Origin: Paraphoma chrysanthemicola
Taxonomy: Eukaryota; Ascomycota; Dothideomycetes; Pleosporales; Phaeosphaeriaceae
Assembly (NCBI GenBank): GCA_020744225.1
Contig: JAGMWG010000012.1
Location: 248,001-312,000, forward strand
Direction of reading: 5' to 3'
Length of the DNA: 64,000 bases
Shown here: positions 31,035-44,161 of the stretch, piece by piece
How the letters are laid out: every line of letters begins with the position of its first letter
Position numbering within the stretch: the first letter of the stretch is position 1
Notes under the pieces: model-generated
What the model saw: the letters and a program-made list of their open reading frames with translations, nothing else
Told to the model about the DNA's origin: nothing
Database searches by the model: none
Made by a program: the position numbers and the translations under genes

Positions 31035-34000
31035 CTACGCCTTACCCCTCTTCGCAAGGTAGTATGTCAACAAGTTCAAATGCTGCTCTCGCGCGCCTGC
31101 AACTGCTTTCCAGAAACCGTCCTGCTCCTTCTCACCACCTGGTCCAGCGATACGCTCGTGTAGCGCGATGCAGAACTCGATATCTGCTTTGCGGACGTCG
31201 GCGTCTTGGTCGTCCATGCAGCGCACTGCAAGTTTGCCGAGGCGCGAGGTTTGGTCAAGCGTTAGTACGACGTTCTTCGCACCGCTGATCTGAATGAGTG
31301 AGGCGAGTGTAGTGAGGGCCATGGTTGTAGTGCGGGTGATGGGGTATGTCGGGGTGGGCGACTTGGAATTCGGAGACGATGCAGGCGATGCAGGAATATC
31401 TTCAATCAAGGAGAGAACAGCGTTCAAGCAGTCGGACGTCTGGCCATATCTTACAATTTCATCGGCGGTGGTTTCGAGGTCGATGGCGATGTGCGAGTTG
31501 TTATCGTGGTGCGCTTTCGTTTGGAGAATGGCGCAGAGAACGCGAGAAAAGTACTTGGCCGTTTCCTTTCGGTACAGAGACAACATTGCGCGGATCGTAG
31601 CCAGAGCCTGGACTTTCAGATTCGCCACCTTCGAGGGGGAGACCTTCAGCTCCTCGTTTGGTGCCTCTAGGAAATCGAGACATGCGAGGAGCAATCGGCC
31701 AAAGCTTTCGTCATTTGCCCCCCAGATCTCATGGTTGGACTTGACCATGTCTTGCATGCGACGGAACATGTGCGCTTCCACTGTGCGACTTTCAATCTTC
31801 TTAATGCCACTGGCGAGCAGTTGCCGATTCTTTAGCACTTCAGCCGAGTTGCCCTCATTGCCCTCGCCATATAGAACGCTTCCAGTGCTGGTCGTCTTGT
31901 GGTGTCCTCGCGGACGCTCTTCTGAGACATCACCCATCATGGTGTCGCTGGTCGTGCTTTCATTGCTTGGCCTGCGCTCAATGTTCTTCTCGTTGATGGG
32001 AAGTTCACCAAGCACCGGCTTCTGCACTTCGTTATCGACAGGAGTATGCTCATCGCCAACAAAGGGGTCTTCGAAAACTTGAACCTCTTCCTGAGCATCC
32101 GTGCCTCGTGTACTGGGACGATCGGGAGAGCGCAGGCGCGGGCTGCGTGTGGAAGATCGGAATCCAAAGCCATTGATATCTCCCATCGACTTCGGTGATC
32201 TTAACATTGATGCCCGAGGACTGGGTGCGGCTAGACGTCCAGGAGAAGGCGAGACTTTTGGCGGCGTACGCTGCATTGGCTGAGTAGTCGGCCGTGCCAG
32301 GTTCGGGATAACCATCGTAAAATTATCCTCGTCGCCTAGATCAATAGTATCGTTGTCAACCGTCGCACTTGTGTGCATGCCGTTCCTCTGCCGGAAGGGG
32401 ATTGTTCCTGGGTCGTGATGGCTCTGTGATCGCACAAAGGGCTTTACCATAGTCAGTTCTTCATCCTTGGCTGGGCTCACCGCAGGGCTGCCTTGTCGCG
32501 AGCCCGAGCTCGGTGTCTTGCGGTGTGTCTGTGTTATGCTTTGGCCAAGCCGAGACTTGCTTCGGATCGGGCTGACATTTGGGCTGTTCTGGGTCTGCGA
32601 CCGCGGTCGTACAGTGCTTTTGGGGGCTACTGACTTCTTTGCGGTTGCTACTGCTGGGGTCTTTTCCGGGGTCATGGATGGCGTTGTCTTTCCAGTTCCC
32701 GGAGCGGCACGTCGGACCGCATATGGATCTGCTGTCGCTGGCCTGGTGAGTTCTGGTCGTCGAATGGGACGTCGTACAGTTCCACTCATCAATGATCCTG
32801 TGCTTGTGGGGTTCTTTAGTGCGGACTTTGTCGCCTCGCCGGACATTGCCGAGGGTGGTCGTGCGGGTCCTGAAGAAGCTGTCGACGCAGTCGAGGTGGT
32901 TCTTGCTCCTAATGACTTCGCGGATGCTGATTTCACTGGCGAGTATGTCGCAGCGGCAGACATCGGTCGCTCAGGGACACCCTTGGAAGCAGCCATCTTA
33001 GCTCTCCTCTGCTCAGCGATCTTCTCTTTCAAGGCGTTGCGCGCAGCTCCGGCCCCAACAGACTTCGAGAATGAAGATGCACTGGTCTGAGACGACGCCA
33101 GCGACGCATTTGGGTTGTTCGGATCCTTCTCGAGTGCTGTCTTTTCCCTCTTTTCCAACGTTTCGAACATGGCTTCTGCCCGTTGAGGCCAAACCAAAGC
33201 AAACGTCCAGTAGGTGCTTCGGTAGGCCTCGCGGACCTTGGGGTTAGCATCTGTCACGCCCTTCCTGAGAATCTTCTCCAGCGAGTCTAGCCCTCCTGAG
33301 TGCTCAACATGTGACTTGTGCTTTCGAATCAAAGTCTTTACCCAGCTGGCAGAGAAGGACCGAGGCTGCACGTTCTTGTCTTGTCCAGCGAAAGCGACAT
33401 GTTGGAGTATGCGATTGTTGTACGAGACGTTGGAAATAATAGCCTCGACAGTGACGTTGCCGTTCTGTGCCGCGATGTTCTTCGTTGCCGCGCACATCTT
33501 GATGAAGCTTTGCAGCAGGATCTCCACCCACGGATCGATAGCGTGGCCAAGTGTCTTTGCAAGCTCCTGCACCAATTGACAACCATTGGTGGACATGGTC
33601 GTCCGTAAGGTGTTTGCGACCTTCAAAATACCGTCCAAAAGCGACTTGATGCCTGCAATGAAAGCGGCGGGGAACTCGGTTGGCGCATTGCCCATCAGTA
33701 TCCGGCGCAGCTTTGTGGTATTCTTGTCTCGCGCCAGCCAGTTTCCCTCTGACTCTCTTCCCTCGAAAGGCGGCGCCATGTCGCGGAAGATATCATCCAT
33801 CTCGCGCTGCGTGTAGATGTGTATGGGGTCCATTGTGACAACCTCGGTGGGCGGCGGTAGTTCAGCGGCCAAGCTGTCCGCGAAGCCGTGCTCGGGTTGC
33901 AGCGTTTCTGCTCGGCGCGCTGGCAGCGGCCGTTCCTTGACTGCCGGCGGCGGCGCGGGTGTCTCGGTGTCTCTCGCGGTGGTCGCGGCCTCGTCGAGAT

Positions 34001-34728
34001 GCGCAGTGATGTAGGTCGCGATAGCTTTGCGGACATTTGTAGCCACAAGCTGTTTCTTGAGGTTTGCCTTTGCGTGCTCGGGAGCGCTAGTGAACAGCTC
34101 GACGACGGCGTGCTTCGCTGTGTCGCGCACGCCAGCGTCTGCATCTTCGAGGTTGGCGATAAGCTGCGCGGAGTAGCCGCGGAAAGGCAGGTTCTCGTTC
34201 TTGTGCATCTGTAGTGGGAGAGTGTCAGTCGCCAATTGCCCGTTTCTCTGCCATGCCACCAACCTTGACTACCCACGTCATGGACGTGTCTTTAGCGCGC
34301 GCGTTCGTGCCCTTCATGGCCGTGTGAATCACTGCCTCTACCTCGGCAGGGCACAGGTTGTGGAGGTCGGCCAGTATCGCTAGCGCCGCGGTCCGGTGGC
34401 TCTCGCGCGCATCGCCCAACCGGTCCAGCAGTAGGGAGCATAGCTTGGAGGCCTGTGATGTGATTACGTTCGTCTCTCTTTGCAGCTGCAGTCGCTTGAT
34501 GAAGTGGCTCAATGTAGAGAATCCGGTAGAAACGAGTGCAGCCGACGTGGTTGCGCTGATGGCTATCCGTATACATTCGAATATCGGTGCCTGACACTCC
34601 TCGGGAACGCGATTGTGTTTGATGTTGGACTTGACGTTATTGAATTGCACCAGCCGCTGCTCTACATTCGTCGACGGCTTCTTCAGCGCTGCGAGCAGCG
34701 TGTTGGTCTGCTCCAGCATGTCGGGCAT
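31035..34728 (-). CDS. stu1: CLASP-family microtubule-associated protein (Stu1)
   Basis: Two exons (34728-34264, 34208-31035) give 3639 nt, 1212 residues, the usual size of fungal Stu1. The N-terminal part is a TOG/HEAT array (RLGDARESHRTAALAILADL; LIANLEDADAGVRDTAKHAVVELF), followed by the CLASP_N TOG domain (about 290-500, with KLRRILMGNAPTEFP and DANPKVREAYRSTYW). The centre is a Ser/Arg/Pro-rich basic linker (about 550-850) with SxIP-like motifs for microtubule and EB1 binding; the C-terminal helical domain (about 940-1210) carries further HEAT repeats (VQALATIRAMLSLYRKE). It binds and stabilises microtubule plus ends and the mitotic spindle. The donor is GTTGGT (weak), yet the join TWVVK/MHKNENLPF stays in frame and no other donor fits. 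Confidence 0.92.
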
Positions 34729-35564
34729 TTTGGGCAGTCGTTGCGGAGGTGAAGGACAATCGGGAGGGGTTCATCCGCGACTGTTGTGAGTTGAGTGTTG
34801 TTATCCCAGGACCCACTCTTCGCGCTAGTCGTGCTAGCTTGTGGAGCCGGGGCCAATCGCTCTGACAACCGTGCACCTCCCCGACCGCACCCCTGCGCCT
34901 CTCCACTCTGCTGCAGGTCAACGAATGACGTGCCTTCTGTCTCCAGCTTGTTGATTGAAACAATCAGCTGTCAGAATTTTGATAGCCTTAATGCTACTAG
35001 AGGGCTTTTGATGGCCCAAAGAGCTTAGGGGTTTTCTGCCCACAGATGTGTAGACGAGTGAGTGCTGATGTAGTACAATGTGTCTCATCACTTCAATAGT
35101 GTTTCGAAACATGGAGCGCACAACACGGAAGTGCATGAAGATACCCAGGCACCCTCAACAAATCCAACTTGGGCGACCTGTCTCATAGGGACAGCCCACT
35201 CACCCTTAACTTAGTCTAGCAGTTCCAAGGCATATGTCGCGCTTACCAAGACGGCCGTATGTTGAGTACATTTCGACCATTATGACCGCCAAACAGTCAA
35301 CAAATCAGCTGTCAGCATAAGAATGTGAAGTTTCAGCACACTTTCTGCCTTCTAAAGTCTATATGCGCAGCAATCGCCAAGGTTGTCTGAAGTGGTGATT
35401 TGATCGCCGCACTCGCTATGGATGCATTAAAGAGGTGAGTGGTTATACAAGAACGAAATGAAAGCACAAATCCACAACTTGATATCGCCGACCAAAGAAC
35501 AGATGTTTCTAACAAAAGCTCCTCGTCCACCATGTCATCTGTTTCTGTCTGAATTAATACAACG
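34729..35564. other. Intergenic: STU1 promoter and ABC transporter 3' region
   Basis: No gene supported. Short frames only; sequence is AT-richer than the neighbouring genes between 34970 and 35520. Confidence 0.4.
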
Positions 35565-38500
35565 CTACCGATCCAGAGCCTGAGCTTGACACTAGAATCA
35601 CCGTTAGCATGCGCATCGTCTCACCCACGGAAAATACACTCACCATTTGCCAATACACTCCTCTCCTCCTTAGCAAGCTCTGATGGTCCCCCTTCTCCAG
35701 CACCTTTCCACTCCCCAGCACAAAAATTACATCTGCCTTCTGAATCGTTGCTAGACGATGTGCGACTGCAATCACCGTGCGTCCGCCTTCACCGGCTGCG
35801 CGCTCGATTGCTTCTTGAACCAACTTCTCCGACTCAGAGTCCAGCGACGACGTAGCTTCGTCGAGGAGCAAGAGCTTGGGCTTGCGTAAGAGCGCTCGCG
35901 CCAAAGACAAGCGCTGTTTCTGGCCGCCAGAGAGAGACATACCTTTAGGACCGAGACGAGTGTTGTAACTTTCTGGTAGAGAGGTGATGAAGTCGTGAAT
36001 CTGGGCATCGCGGCATGCCGCTTCGATGTCGGCGTCTGATGCCGTGTCGACGGAGAGAGCTACGTTCTCACGGATTGTCCCTTCGTATAGCGTGGGCTCT
36101 TGCGCTACGAGGCTGAGTTGTGCGCGGTATGAGGAAGGTGAAAGGGTGGTAATGTCCTGGCCGTTGTAGAGAATGGTGCCTTTGGTGGCGTCATAGAAGC
36201 GCTCGAGGAGGGATATGCTGGTGGATTTGCCGCAGCCCTGGTTACTTGTTAGTGATGTACATGCGAATCGTGATTTTTGAAAGAACATTACCGATGCTCC
36301 AACCAGCGCCGCAAACTGTCCAGGCTCGACCTTCAGGTTCAGGTTCGAAAGCACAGGCACCTCGCGAGACTTGTACGTGAAGTCCACATTGCGGAATTCC
36401 ACGCTGACACCATCTTTCGCTTCCCTCGGCTCCAGATTCTGCTCATCGTCATGTGTTCTGGTTGAACGCATGCTAAGAATTCTGTTCGCAGCACCAGTAG
36501 CTTGAGCCATATTAGGCGCTACCGAGAACCACTGGCCAGCTGCCATAGCGCCAAAGACTACGCCCATATAGACAACAAAGAATTTGACAATGTCGTACTC
36601 GCGCGACGCTAAAAGTGTACCACCATACCAAAATGTCAGTGCCATACACGCAAGGTCAACGCTGTCGCTCGCTGCAAAGACAATGGTGCCAAATTTGGCA
36701 CTGTGAAACGACTGCTTGACATGCCCTTTGAGCAGGTTGTTATACCGGTCCGTGATGGAGTCTTCCATGATGAGACTCAAGACAGTCCGGAAAGCGCCGA
36801 CTGCTTCGGCAGCAAATTGACTGCTGTTCTCAAAGACCTTGGCGTTATCCTGTTCGAACTGCATTTCAATGCGTGTGCGAACATAGCCCGCAGCAAGGAT
36901 AAGCGGCATGGCAGAGAATATTCCAACAAGAGTCAGCTTCCACCCGTAGATGAAGGCGATCAAGATGCTTCCGACAAGATTGACAATAGCAATGAAAGCT
37001 AGCGACATCTCGGTGCCAGTGAGCTGCTGCAGCTGTGTGCAGTCCGAACTCAGCGCCGATGTCAACGATCCAGGGCTGTGACCAGTATCGTCAAAGAAGG
37101 ATATCGTCTTTCGAATCATGTTGTCGAGATACTCTTGACGGTAATGCCGCGTAACTGCGACGGATATGAGATGGCCCGCGAAACCCAGTATGAAGTACGC
37201 AACGCCGACACCTGCTGCAATGACCCCAAACATGCCAGCATAGAAGTTGCCGTCCGATCTTAGACGTTCACCAGTAAATGTGAAAACGTTCATAATCTTG
37301 GCAAATACGTATGCCTGGATCGGGTAGACAGCTCCGGATCCCAAGATGCCGACGATAGCGACACTGTAGAGCACCCAGTGGTGACGTTGCTCGTACATGA
37401 GGCGACCAAAAGTGTTCACTATACCAGTGGGCTTGTATTCTGGGTCCTCCAATAGCGTCTGACGGACGGGCTCGTGTTCAATGGAATGTTTCGTATCAGC
37501 AGTGTCGGTCTTTTGCAGGGTCATATCTGCGCCATCTTCGCCCTCTGCCTCAAGTGCAAGGTCTTGAGCAGTAACCAAGCCCCGATAGACGCCCAATTCA
37601 AGCTTCACAAGCTCATCATGTGTTCCTTGCTCAGCGAGTTGACCTTTTCGCAATACTATGATCTTGTCTGCCCTGCGGATGGTGGAGAGACGATGGGCGA
37701 TGACGATAGTAGTCCTGTTGCGGCTGACTCGGTCCAGCGCTTTTTGCACGATGCGTTCAGTTCGAACATCGATGGCGCTTGTAGCTTCGTCGAGAATAAG
37801 GAGCGGAGGTTGCTTAATGATGCTTCGAGCAATGGCAATGCGCTGGCGTTGTCCGCCAGACAGCTTGATACCACTTTCCCCAACGAGTGTGTCGTAACCC
37901 TGTGGAAGCCGGCATATAAACTCTTCGGCGTAAGCCTCCCGACAGGCCTCTTCTACCATCTTCATCTTCTCCTCTTTGGGTAGGTCCTGATACTGGGTGC
38001 CGCAAAGGCCAAAGACGATGTTGTTGTATAGTGTGTCATTGAACAAGAAAGGTTCCTGTTGAACAAGTCCAATTTGGGAGCGCCACCACTTGAGGTCAAC
38101 GTTCCGTAAATCGGTATCGCCGACTTTGACAGAGCCAGTGCAGGTATTCGGTCCAAGCTCGGCAACGTCGTCCTTCGTTTTGTTCTTGACGTCTTGGGCA
38201 GCATCGGCGGATTCGTCTTGCTTGGGCCCATTCATCTTGGCATTTCTCTTTTTGAACCATGATTTTTTTGCCGGGACATCTTCAATTGCCTTTTTCTCTT
38301 CCGCTACCTTGGCTGCGCCCGGTCCTGTAGTCGGCACAGCAGTTGTGCCAAGCAACTCGTACCATCTCTGAACCAAGCCAACCACCGTGGACTTTCCGGA
38401 GCCCGACGGACCAACTATGGCGGTGACCTTGCCAGCCTCAAATTGTAGATCTAAGCCACCAAGAATGGGGACGTTTGGTCGGCTTGGATATGAAAACGCC

Positions 38501-39928
38501 ACATTCTCAAATGTGATATCGGCGTCAGCGCTGATTTGCGGCTCCTTCAGGCCGGTGGTGGATGGCACTGTTGCATCAATCGTTTCGAAAAGCTCGGTTG
38601 CAGCTGAGGTAGCTTTTGCGATAGCGATGATAGGTCCGGCGAGTCGTCCAATGTTCTGAACCGCCATCACTAATCTAGGTGAGCAAAGCGATAGGGTCGT
38701 TGAAAAAGGATTGCACTTACTGACAGAGAACAGAACAACGACGATAGCGCCAACATTTGGAAGATTGCCGTCCAGCACCTGCTTGATTCCGAACCAGAAT
38801 GCGATAGCAAAAGTGCCGTACATGGAGACCATCGATGGTGACACGAGCAACCCAAACAGTGGTGCAGCTCTCTTCTCATTCTTAGCGGCCTTCTCCAGTA
38901 TTGCCTCGTGCTGTCTTGCCAATTTGGCTTCTGCACCAAAGGCGACGACGACTCGTACGGAAGAGAACATCTCGAAAGCCAGAGAGGTTGCATCCGCAAA
39001 ATGTTTCTCGGTTATCTTGTGTATCGTGAAAAATGGTGGTACTATAGCCCCGTAGACGACCAAGATGAAGGGCAGCGATGCGGAGGCGACCAACGTCAAT
39101 AGCCAGCCCTTGATGAAGGCCACAACATACAATCCAATGGTGAATGCGAGAGATTGAAACATCATCGAAAAATGTTGCGAGATGGCGAGCTGCACCGTAT
39201 TCGACGAAGTTGTGATTCTCGTAGACACTTTGCCAGGGCTGACAGTGTCGATGACGCTGACTGGCTGTGCGAAAAGTGCGCGTAAATAGGCCAGGCGAAA
39301 CGCTGCGGATATTCGCAAGCCGCTGATGCGAACTGAAAACTGTCTGTCTATTAGTCAAAGAATTCTCCGAAGCTAGACAACACATACCATTGCCAAATAG
39401 GACATAGCGAATTTGCCAATGAATAGATATACGATGAACAGAGATAGCCGATTGATCTCTGCCTGGAACTCTGATCGCGTAACTGTTGTTCCCTCCATGA
39501 AGTAGTCGGTAAAGGTACTCGCGAGCTCGCCTGCGTCAAGGTTAATGGGGAAGCATCGAGGTGAAGCCGGCACGGACCAAAAACGACGTTCATCAGCGGA
39601 ATGGCAATACCAGAGCCGATGGAAGTTATGCAGCACACCACGATCAGAAAGTAGTCCAAATTCGTTCCGTACTTGAACACCCGCTGCCAGTTCTCATCAG
39701 CACTCAGCTCGTTGTCAAATGACACTCTCAACGTACGAAGTAATTGGCAAAGCCTGCGCTAGGAGCTTTCTTTGGTGTTTTGACGGCGTCCTCTTTGGCG
39801 TCGGTCGTCTCCCGGGCGGTATCTTTGAGCGTCCCATAGTCGAGGACTTGGGACTGAAGGGCAACGGCATCCGCGTCGGCATTAGTACCAGGTGGCGGTG
39901 GTGGTTTGGAACCAGCATTCGTGTCCAT
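35565..39928 (-). CDS. Full-size ABCB (MDR/Pmd1-type) ABC transporter
   Basis: Seven exons (39928-39737, 39683-39578, 39530-39388, 39339-38721, 38669-36292, 36237-35644, 35591-35565) give 4059 nt, 1352 residues. Layout TMD-NBD-TMD-NBD. NBD1: Walker A GPSGSGKST, signature LSGGQRQRIAIARS, Walker B LLILDEATSAID. NBD2: Walker A GASGCGKST formed across an intron, signature LSGGQKQRLSLARA, Walker B LLLLDEATSSLD. Both ATPase sites look competent. A Lys/Asp-rich insert lies in NBD1 after Walker A. By family it exports hydrophobic compounds across the plasma membrane (multidrug or pheromone type); the substrate is not known. Introns of 51 nt (38670-38720) and 54 nt (36238-36291) are multiples of three with no stop. 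A last 9-codon exon gives the typical CQAQALDR end; without it the reading continues to 35554. Confidence 0.93.
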
Positions 39929-41050
39929 GGCTGGAGCGAATCAACAGATGTGTAGCTGAAAGTGAAAAAAGTGTTATTGTGAGAAGTCCATGTGTGGCGG
40001 GAGATTGCGTGGTGATATAAGGGACAAAAACTGGTGCCTGAAGACGATGGCTCCTGCCGAGCATTCGACAGTTATGCAATAGGAAACTCGTGTACGAACT
40101 TGGCGCTCCAAAGTTCGCAGAATGCGATCCGAAAGCGCAACCAAACGGAGCTTGGGTGATTCACAGTCGGAACAAAGGAGATCACGTTGGTATACGGTCA
40201 TACGACAAATGCTTGGCCAGAGCAACTCAGGGACGTTCTGAGGGCGAGCAACACGCTAGTTGCTCGCACTTCCCGATCGGGCGACCTTGTGCGAACTGGA
40301 AAAGGCATCGCGCAAACAACCGTGAGGCTAGAAACTGACAAAGATGGATACGGCATGGGATTCATTCGTTAACACAAGACTCTGATGTACATAAGATGCC
40401 ACTTTCTTGCAAGAAACGCCACATTGGCACAGCTGGTAAGAAAGAGCGATCATGACGCTTCACTGCTGCCATCCGTTAGTGCACGGACGTCGGGGCGCTA
40501 GCGGACAGGGCGCCGACCGACTTTGCGACCTCCTACCTGCACCCTGATTCGTCGCAAGTGATTCATCACTCTAAACCGCGAAGGCAAGGCGAACAAGACC
40601 AAGGAACAGGATCGGATGCTATCGGGAACCGACAGAGCCCTGCTTTGGAATACGCATGAGGATTACAGTAGTCGTTCGCTGCGGCTCGGAACCGACTGGC
40701 TAGGCTGCAGTCAATATACCCTTTTGGGACTGTTTCATGGCCAAGAAACAACAGAGACTGTTGGACTCTTCCTGGATTGACCACATCCTACTGCAGTATA
40801 CTGGCACTCTAGTTGTCGCCCGATATCGACGAAGTTTAGAGCTCTGCAACGTAAGAGGCTTCGTTCTTCACCGCGTCTTCGATTACTGAACCATTCACTT
40901 TAGCGCGGCGTTCATCCTACAAATCACTACAATCGAAAATAGGACACAACGTCTCCCGCACAGTGCCGAAGTGTACCGCACTACATTGTGAAGAAATCCG
41001 CATGATCACTCGCGACGTGTATAATAGCCGACCGCGAAGAGCTCAGTACG
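39929..41050. other. Divergent promoter region of the ABC transporter and F-box gene
   Basis: 1.1 kb between start codons on opposite strands. Only short frames without domains; likely promoters and leaders. Confidence 0.4.
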
Positions 41051-42307
41051 ATGTCCGCAGATCATGCAACGGTCTTAGAGGCAGTGCCCGTTAGGACCGT
41101 AACTCACTCGACAGACATGCAATCCCCGCACAATAACTCGGCGCTGCTACGTCCAGATATTCCAACAGAGATCCATCTCTGCATAGCGGACCATCTGCCC
41201 ATCCATTCGACCGCTTGCCTCATCCTAACTTGCAAGGCTCTCCTCCGCATCCTTGGAAACAGATCCTGGCCTTCGCTCAAGGAACCTAAGAGTCGTTCAC
41301 TGGGCGAACTCTCCGACTTTTATCTCCTCCTCGAGCGAGACCTGCCCAACCACTATTTATCCGACCATCAGGCGACGAAACTTCGAAGGCGTCAGCCATC
41401 AGAAGATAGTCACTACTACAAGCAAAACGCCTACTCAGCGCTGAGTCTCTTCAACTTCTCCATCTCATGGGACCAAGTCGTCCTAGCGCTCAAGCGCGAC
41501 AAATATGGCCGAGACCATGGCATACCGCTCTTCATGTTCAAGCACAAAACAACAATTATCACGCCCCAATCTACCACCACGCCGCCACTTCCGTTCAGCG
41601 TAACCACCGACTTCTCAACCGACGCACGAATCGTCCAGGACCGATTCCTCCTTCGCGTCAGGTATCTCATCTCGGCAAATACCGACAATTTATCGCTCGC
41701 AACGCTCAAATGTTTGTACATGACACTCTGCCGTCACATGGGTACTGCATCACGCAGTTCACCGTGGTACGACAACACACTCGCCAAGCAACTCAGTGCG
41801 GCGCATAACTTCTCGCCGAGTACGCCGGGCTCAGATGATGACACGGGCGACGTACACCATGATCCGACGACGCGAGCTGATGACGCTGGTGGAAGGAGAG
41901 AGCGATTTTTATTATCTGGTAATTGTAGCTTGTGTATGACGGATTGGACTGTCGAGCATGTCACTTTACCACTCCAACAATCCTCAACAACAACAGCTGC
42001 AACAACAACATCACCATCAACGCCGCCCTTATTCACCCACGATCCTCCAGATCTAGGAACACTCTACCCCTCACACCCCGCGCGCTCCGCGTACCTCATC
42101 ACTACGCACCAAAATCTTGGCTCTTGTAACTCCCAGCACCAGTCCCGCGATCTGCAGAACGATATCTGGAAAGCTTTTGCCGGCGGGCCTGGATTCTATG
42201 GACATTTGGTGCGGGTGCTCAAGTATCCTAGGGGTTGTGTACGGGAGGCATTTGAAGGCGGGGAGAAAGAGGGGAGGAGATTGGTTGAAGTTGAGAAGGG
42301 GATATAG
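41051..42307 (+). CDS. F-box-like protein
   Basis: Single exon, 418 residues, starting at ATG 41051. Residues about 35-75 (RPDIPTEIHLCIADHLPIHS followed by a TACLILTCKALLRIL helix) fit the fungal F-box: a Pro-containing first helix, LxxL-type spacing and a second helix ending in a CKALLRIL stretch. Such proteins link substrates to SCF ubiquitin ligases through Skp1. The rest shows no substrate-binding repeats (no WD40 or LRR). A CSLCMTDWTVE motif near residue 295 resembles the Cys pair seen in the C-terminal half of many Pezizomycotina F-box proteins. A Thr/Ser/Gln low-complexity patch follows. Function beyond this is unknown. Confidence 0.7.
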   Translation: MSADHATVLEAVPVRTVTHSTDMQSPHNNSALLRPDIPTEIHLCIADHLPIHSTACLILTCKALLRILGNRSWPSLKEPKSRSLGELSDFYLLLERDLPNHYLSDHQATKLRRRQPSEDSHYYKQNAYSALSLFNFSISWDQVVLALKRDKYGRDHGIPLFMFKHKTTIITPQSTTTPPLPFSVTTDFSTDARIVQDRFLLRVRYLISANTDNLSLATLKCLYMTLCRHMGTASRSSPWYDNTLAKQLSAAHNFSPSTPGSDDDTGDVHHDPTTRADDAGGRRERFLLSGNCSLCMTDWTVEHVTLPLQQSSTTTAATTTSPSTPPLFTHDPPDLGTLYPSHPARSAYLITTHQNLGSCNSQHQSRDLQNDIWKAFAGGPGFYGHLVRVLKYPRGCVREAFEGGEKEGRRLVEVEKGI

Positions 42308-42583
42308 AGCATTAATCGTAGAGGGGGATGGTTAGGCATATGATATTTCATGTTTTTTTAGACGAGATTCTGCGTATGCAGTATAGATTAGTGTAATAGA
42401 TGAAGATGTCGTACTTGTTTTTTAATGTACGTTTAATCAAGTCTTTCACATACAATCTCCTAGTGCCTCTTCAACACATCCACCCCCTCCACATACAACA
42501 CCCCACCCCGCACCCCCAGATCCTCAACCCCACTATCCCCCATCCCTCTCACCGGCCTCATCTCCGGCATCAGCGACCCCGCC

Positions 42584-43312
42584 TCACTTCCCTCCCGGCG
42601 ACTTCGTCCCCGGCCCGCCCCGTTTCTCCCAATCCAGCCACGACCCGGGATACTCGCCGACATTCGTATACCCAGCCTGTCTCGCCAGGCCAGCCATCGC
42701 GCGACTCCTGACACCCGCTTTACAAAAGAAGACAACCTCCTTGCCATGCGGTGGTTTCGGCATGCCAAAGCGGTCTTCAAAGTCGTCCTCGCTGAGCATG
42801 AGCGCGTCGGGCTGGCTTGAGACGGGGATGTTGATGGCTGTGGGGATGGTATTTGCTTCGTATTCGTGGGGTTCGCGGACGTCGATGAGGAGGCGCGAGG
42901 AGGAGGGGGTTTCGATGATGGATAGGATCTTTTGCGATTGTGTGTCAGATGAGGAGGGGAAAGGTTGTGCGATTTAAAGGGATTGGGAAGAAGGAGGAAA
43001 GCATATACGTACGTCTTCGAATGAGTAGATTTTGCTTTTTGGTGCTTCGGTGGAAATGTAGCGTCGTTGCGCAAAGGGTGTGCGCGGTTGTACGGGTATA
43101 GGTATGGGTTGTAATTTCCTTGCGCCGAATCCGAGTTGTTGACTCCATCTCGCTACACCTTCAAAGTGGTTTCTCCATGCGTCTTGTGTTTGCGATTGGA
43201 CCTGCGCGCCTAGTATCCTCGAAGCATGAGATTGGAGTTGTGCGGTGCGGCGGCTGAGGAGGGATGTGTATGCGCGGATGAGTGCTGTGGGGAAGCTGGG
43301 CTTGGACACCAT
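42584..43312 (-). CDS. Mitochondrial rhodanese-domain sulfurtransferase
   Basis: Two exons (43312-43013, 42928-42584) give 645 nt, 214 residues. The first exon encodes a long basic, Ser/Arg-rich N-terminus that looks like a mitochondrial presequence (SLLSRRTAQLQSHASRILGA). The second encodes one rhodanese domain: LLIDVREPHEYEANTIPTAI, the active-site loop FFCKAGVRSRA with the catalytic cysteine, and GYTNVGEYPGSWLDW at the end. Similar yeast proteins are Rdl1/Rdl2, thiosulfate sulfurtransferases. The acceptor of the single intron is AAAAG, weaker than usual, but phase 0 and the family alignment support it. Start ATG 43312; the frame above it is open from a TTG only. Confidence 0.88.
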
Positions 43313-44161
43313 TGTTGGGCTTGTGAATAGTTTGATGTACAATCGATGAGGTTTGTGTCACTTGGGCGTACTAAGTATCGATGTACATAGATTGTGGCGT
43401 GAACCGCAGGAGATCAAATGTCTCGAATGACGACGTGAGCTGCTCCTCGGCTCTAAGCGCATATTATCGCCGACCCCACCCGGTGGGCTAAGCCTTGTCA
43501 AATGGCCATCCAAAATACACAGTCGGCATTTGCTTCTTGAACTTTTTTGGTTGATTATTTCAAGTTTGAGTCTTCCCCTTTGTCACAAGTCATGCTCATC
43601 GATGCTGGCTCTCTGGGTATGAATGTGCTTCATTCGTCTATCGTATTCCAACACCAAAACTTTTCCATGTCTCCGCTGTTGACAGTCGTACTACCGTTGA
43701 GGGCATCATAGCGGCAGTACTAGAGAGACAGGTACCACACAATTATACCTTCTGTTTCCAAACCATCATACACCGTTGCCATGCCCACCAAGATCCGTCT
43801 CACCACGGCCCAGCAGGGGTATCATCCGTCCATCCATACCATGCATCACCTACCCCCAACGCGAAAGCACACGCAGATCCACAAAGCAGCAAATTGGTAT
43901 ATTTCTTTTGCGCCGAGGGGGAATCATTCACAAGTTCTCAAACTCCCGGAAATACAAACAAAGCAGTACAAACAAAAACAGTAAGCAGAAAGGACAGCAA
44001 AGCGCAGTAACAAGCAGCAGCCGAGGAGGGCTTTTTAGATATTCGCCGGTATAAGATGGGTATAATTCTTTTGTCGTCGCCTTGGTAGAGCGGACACAAA
44101 TCGCGTAGCTGGGTATTGTTCGTAAGACCGGTACAAGGAGTAGTTCGAAATGGTGTATCAT
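43313..44161. other. Intergenic: rhodanese promoter and KH-gene 3' region
   Basis: No gene supported. A 92-codon plus-strand frame at 43776-44054 has no ATG at its start and no domain. Confidence 0.4.
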
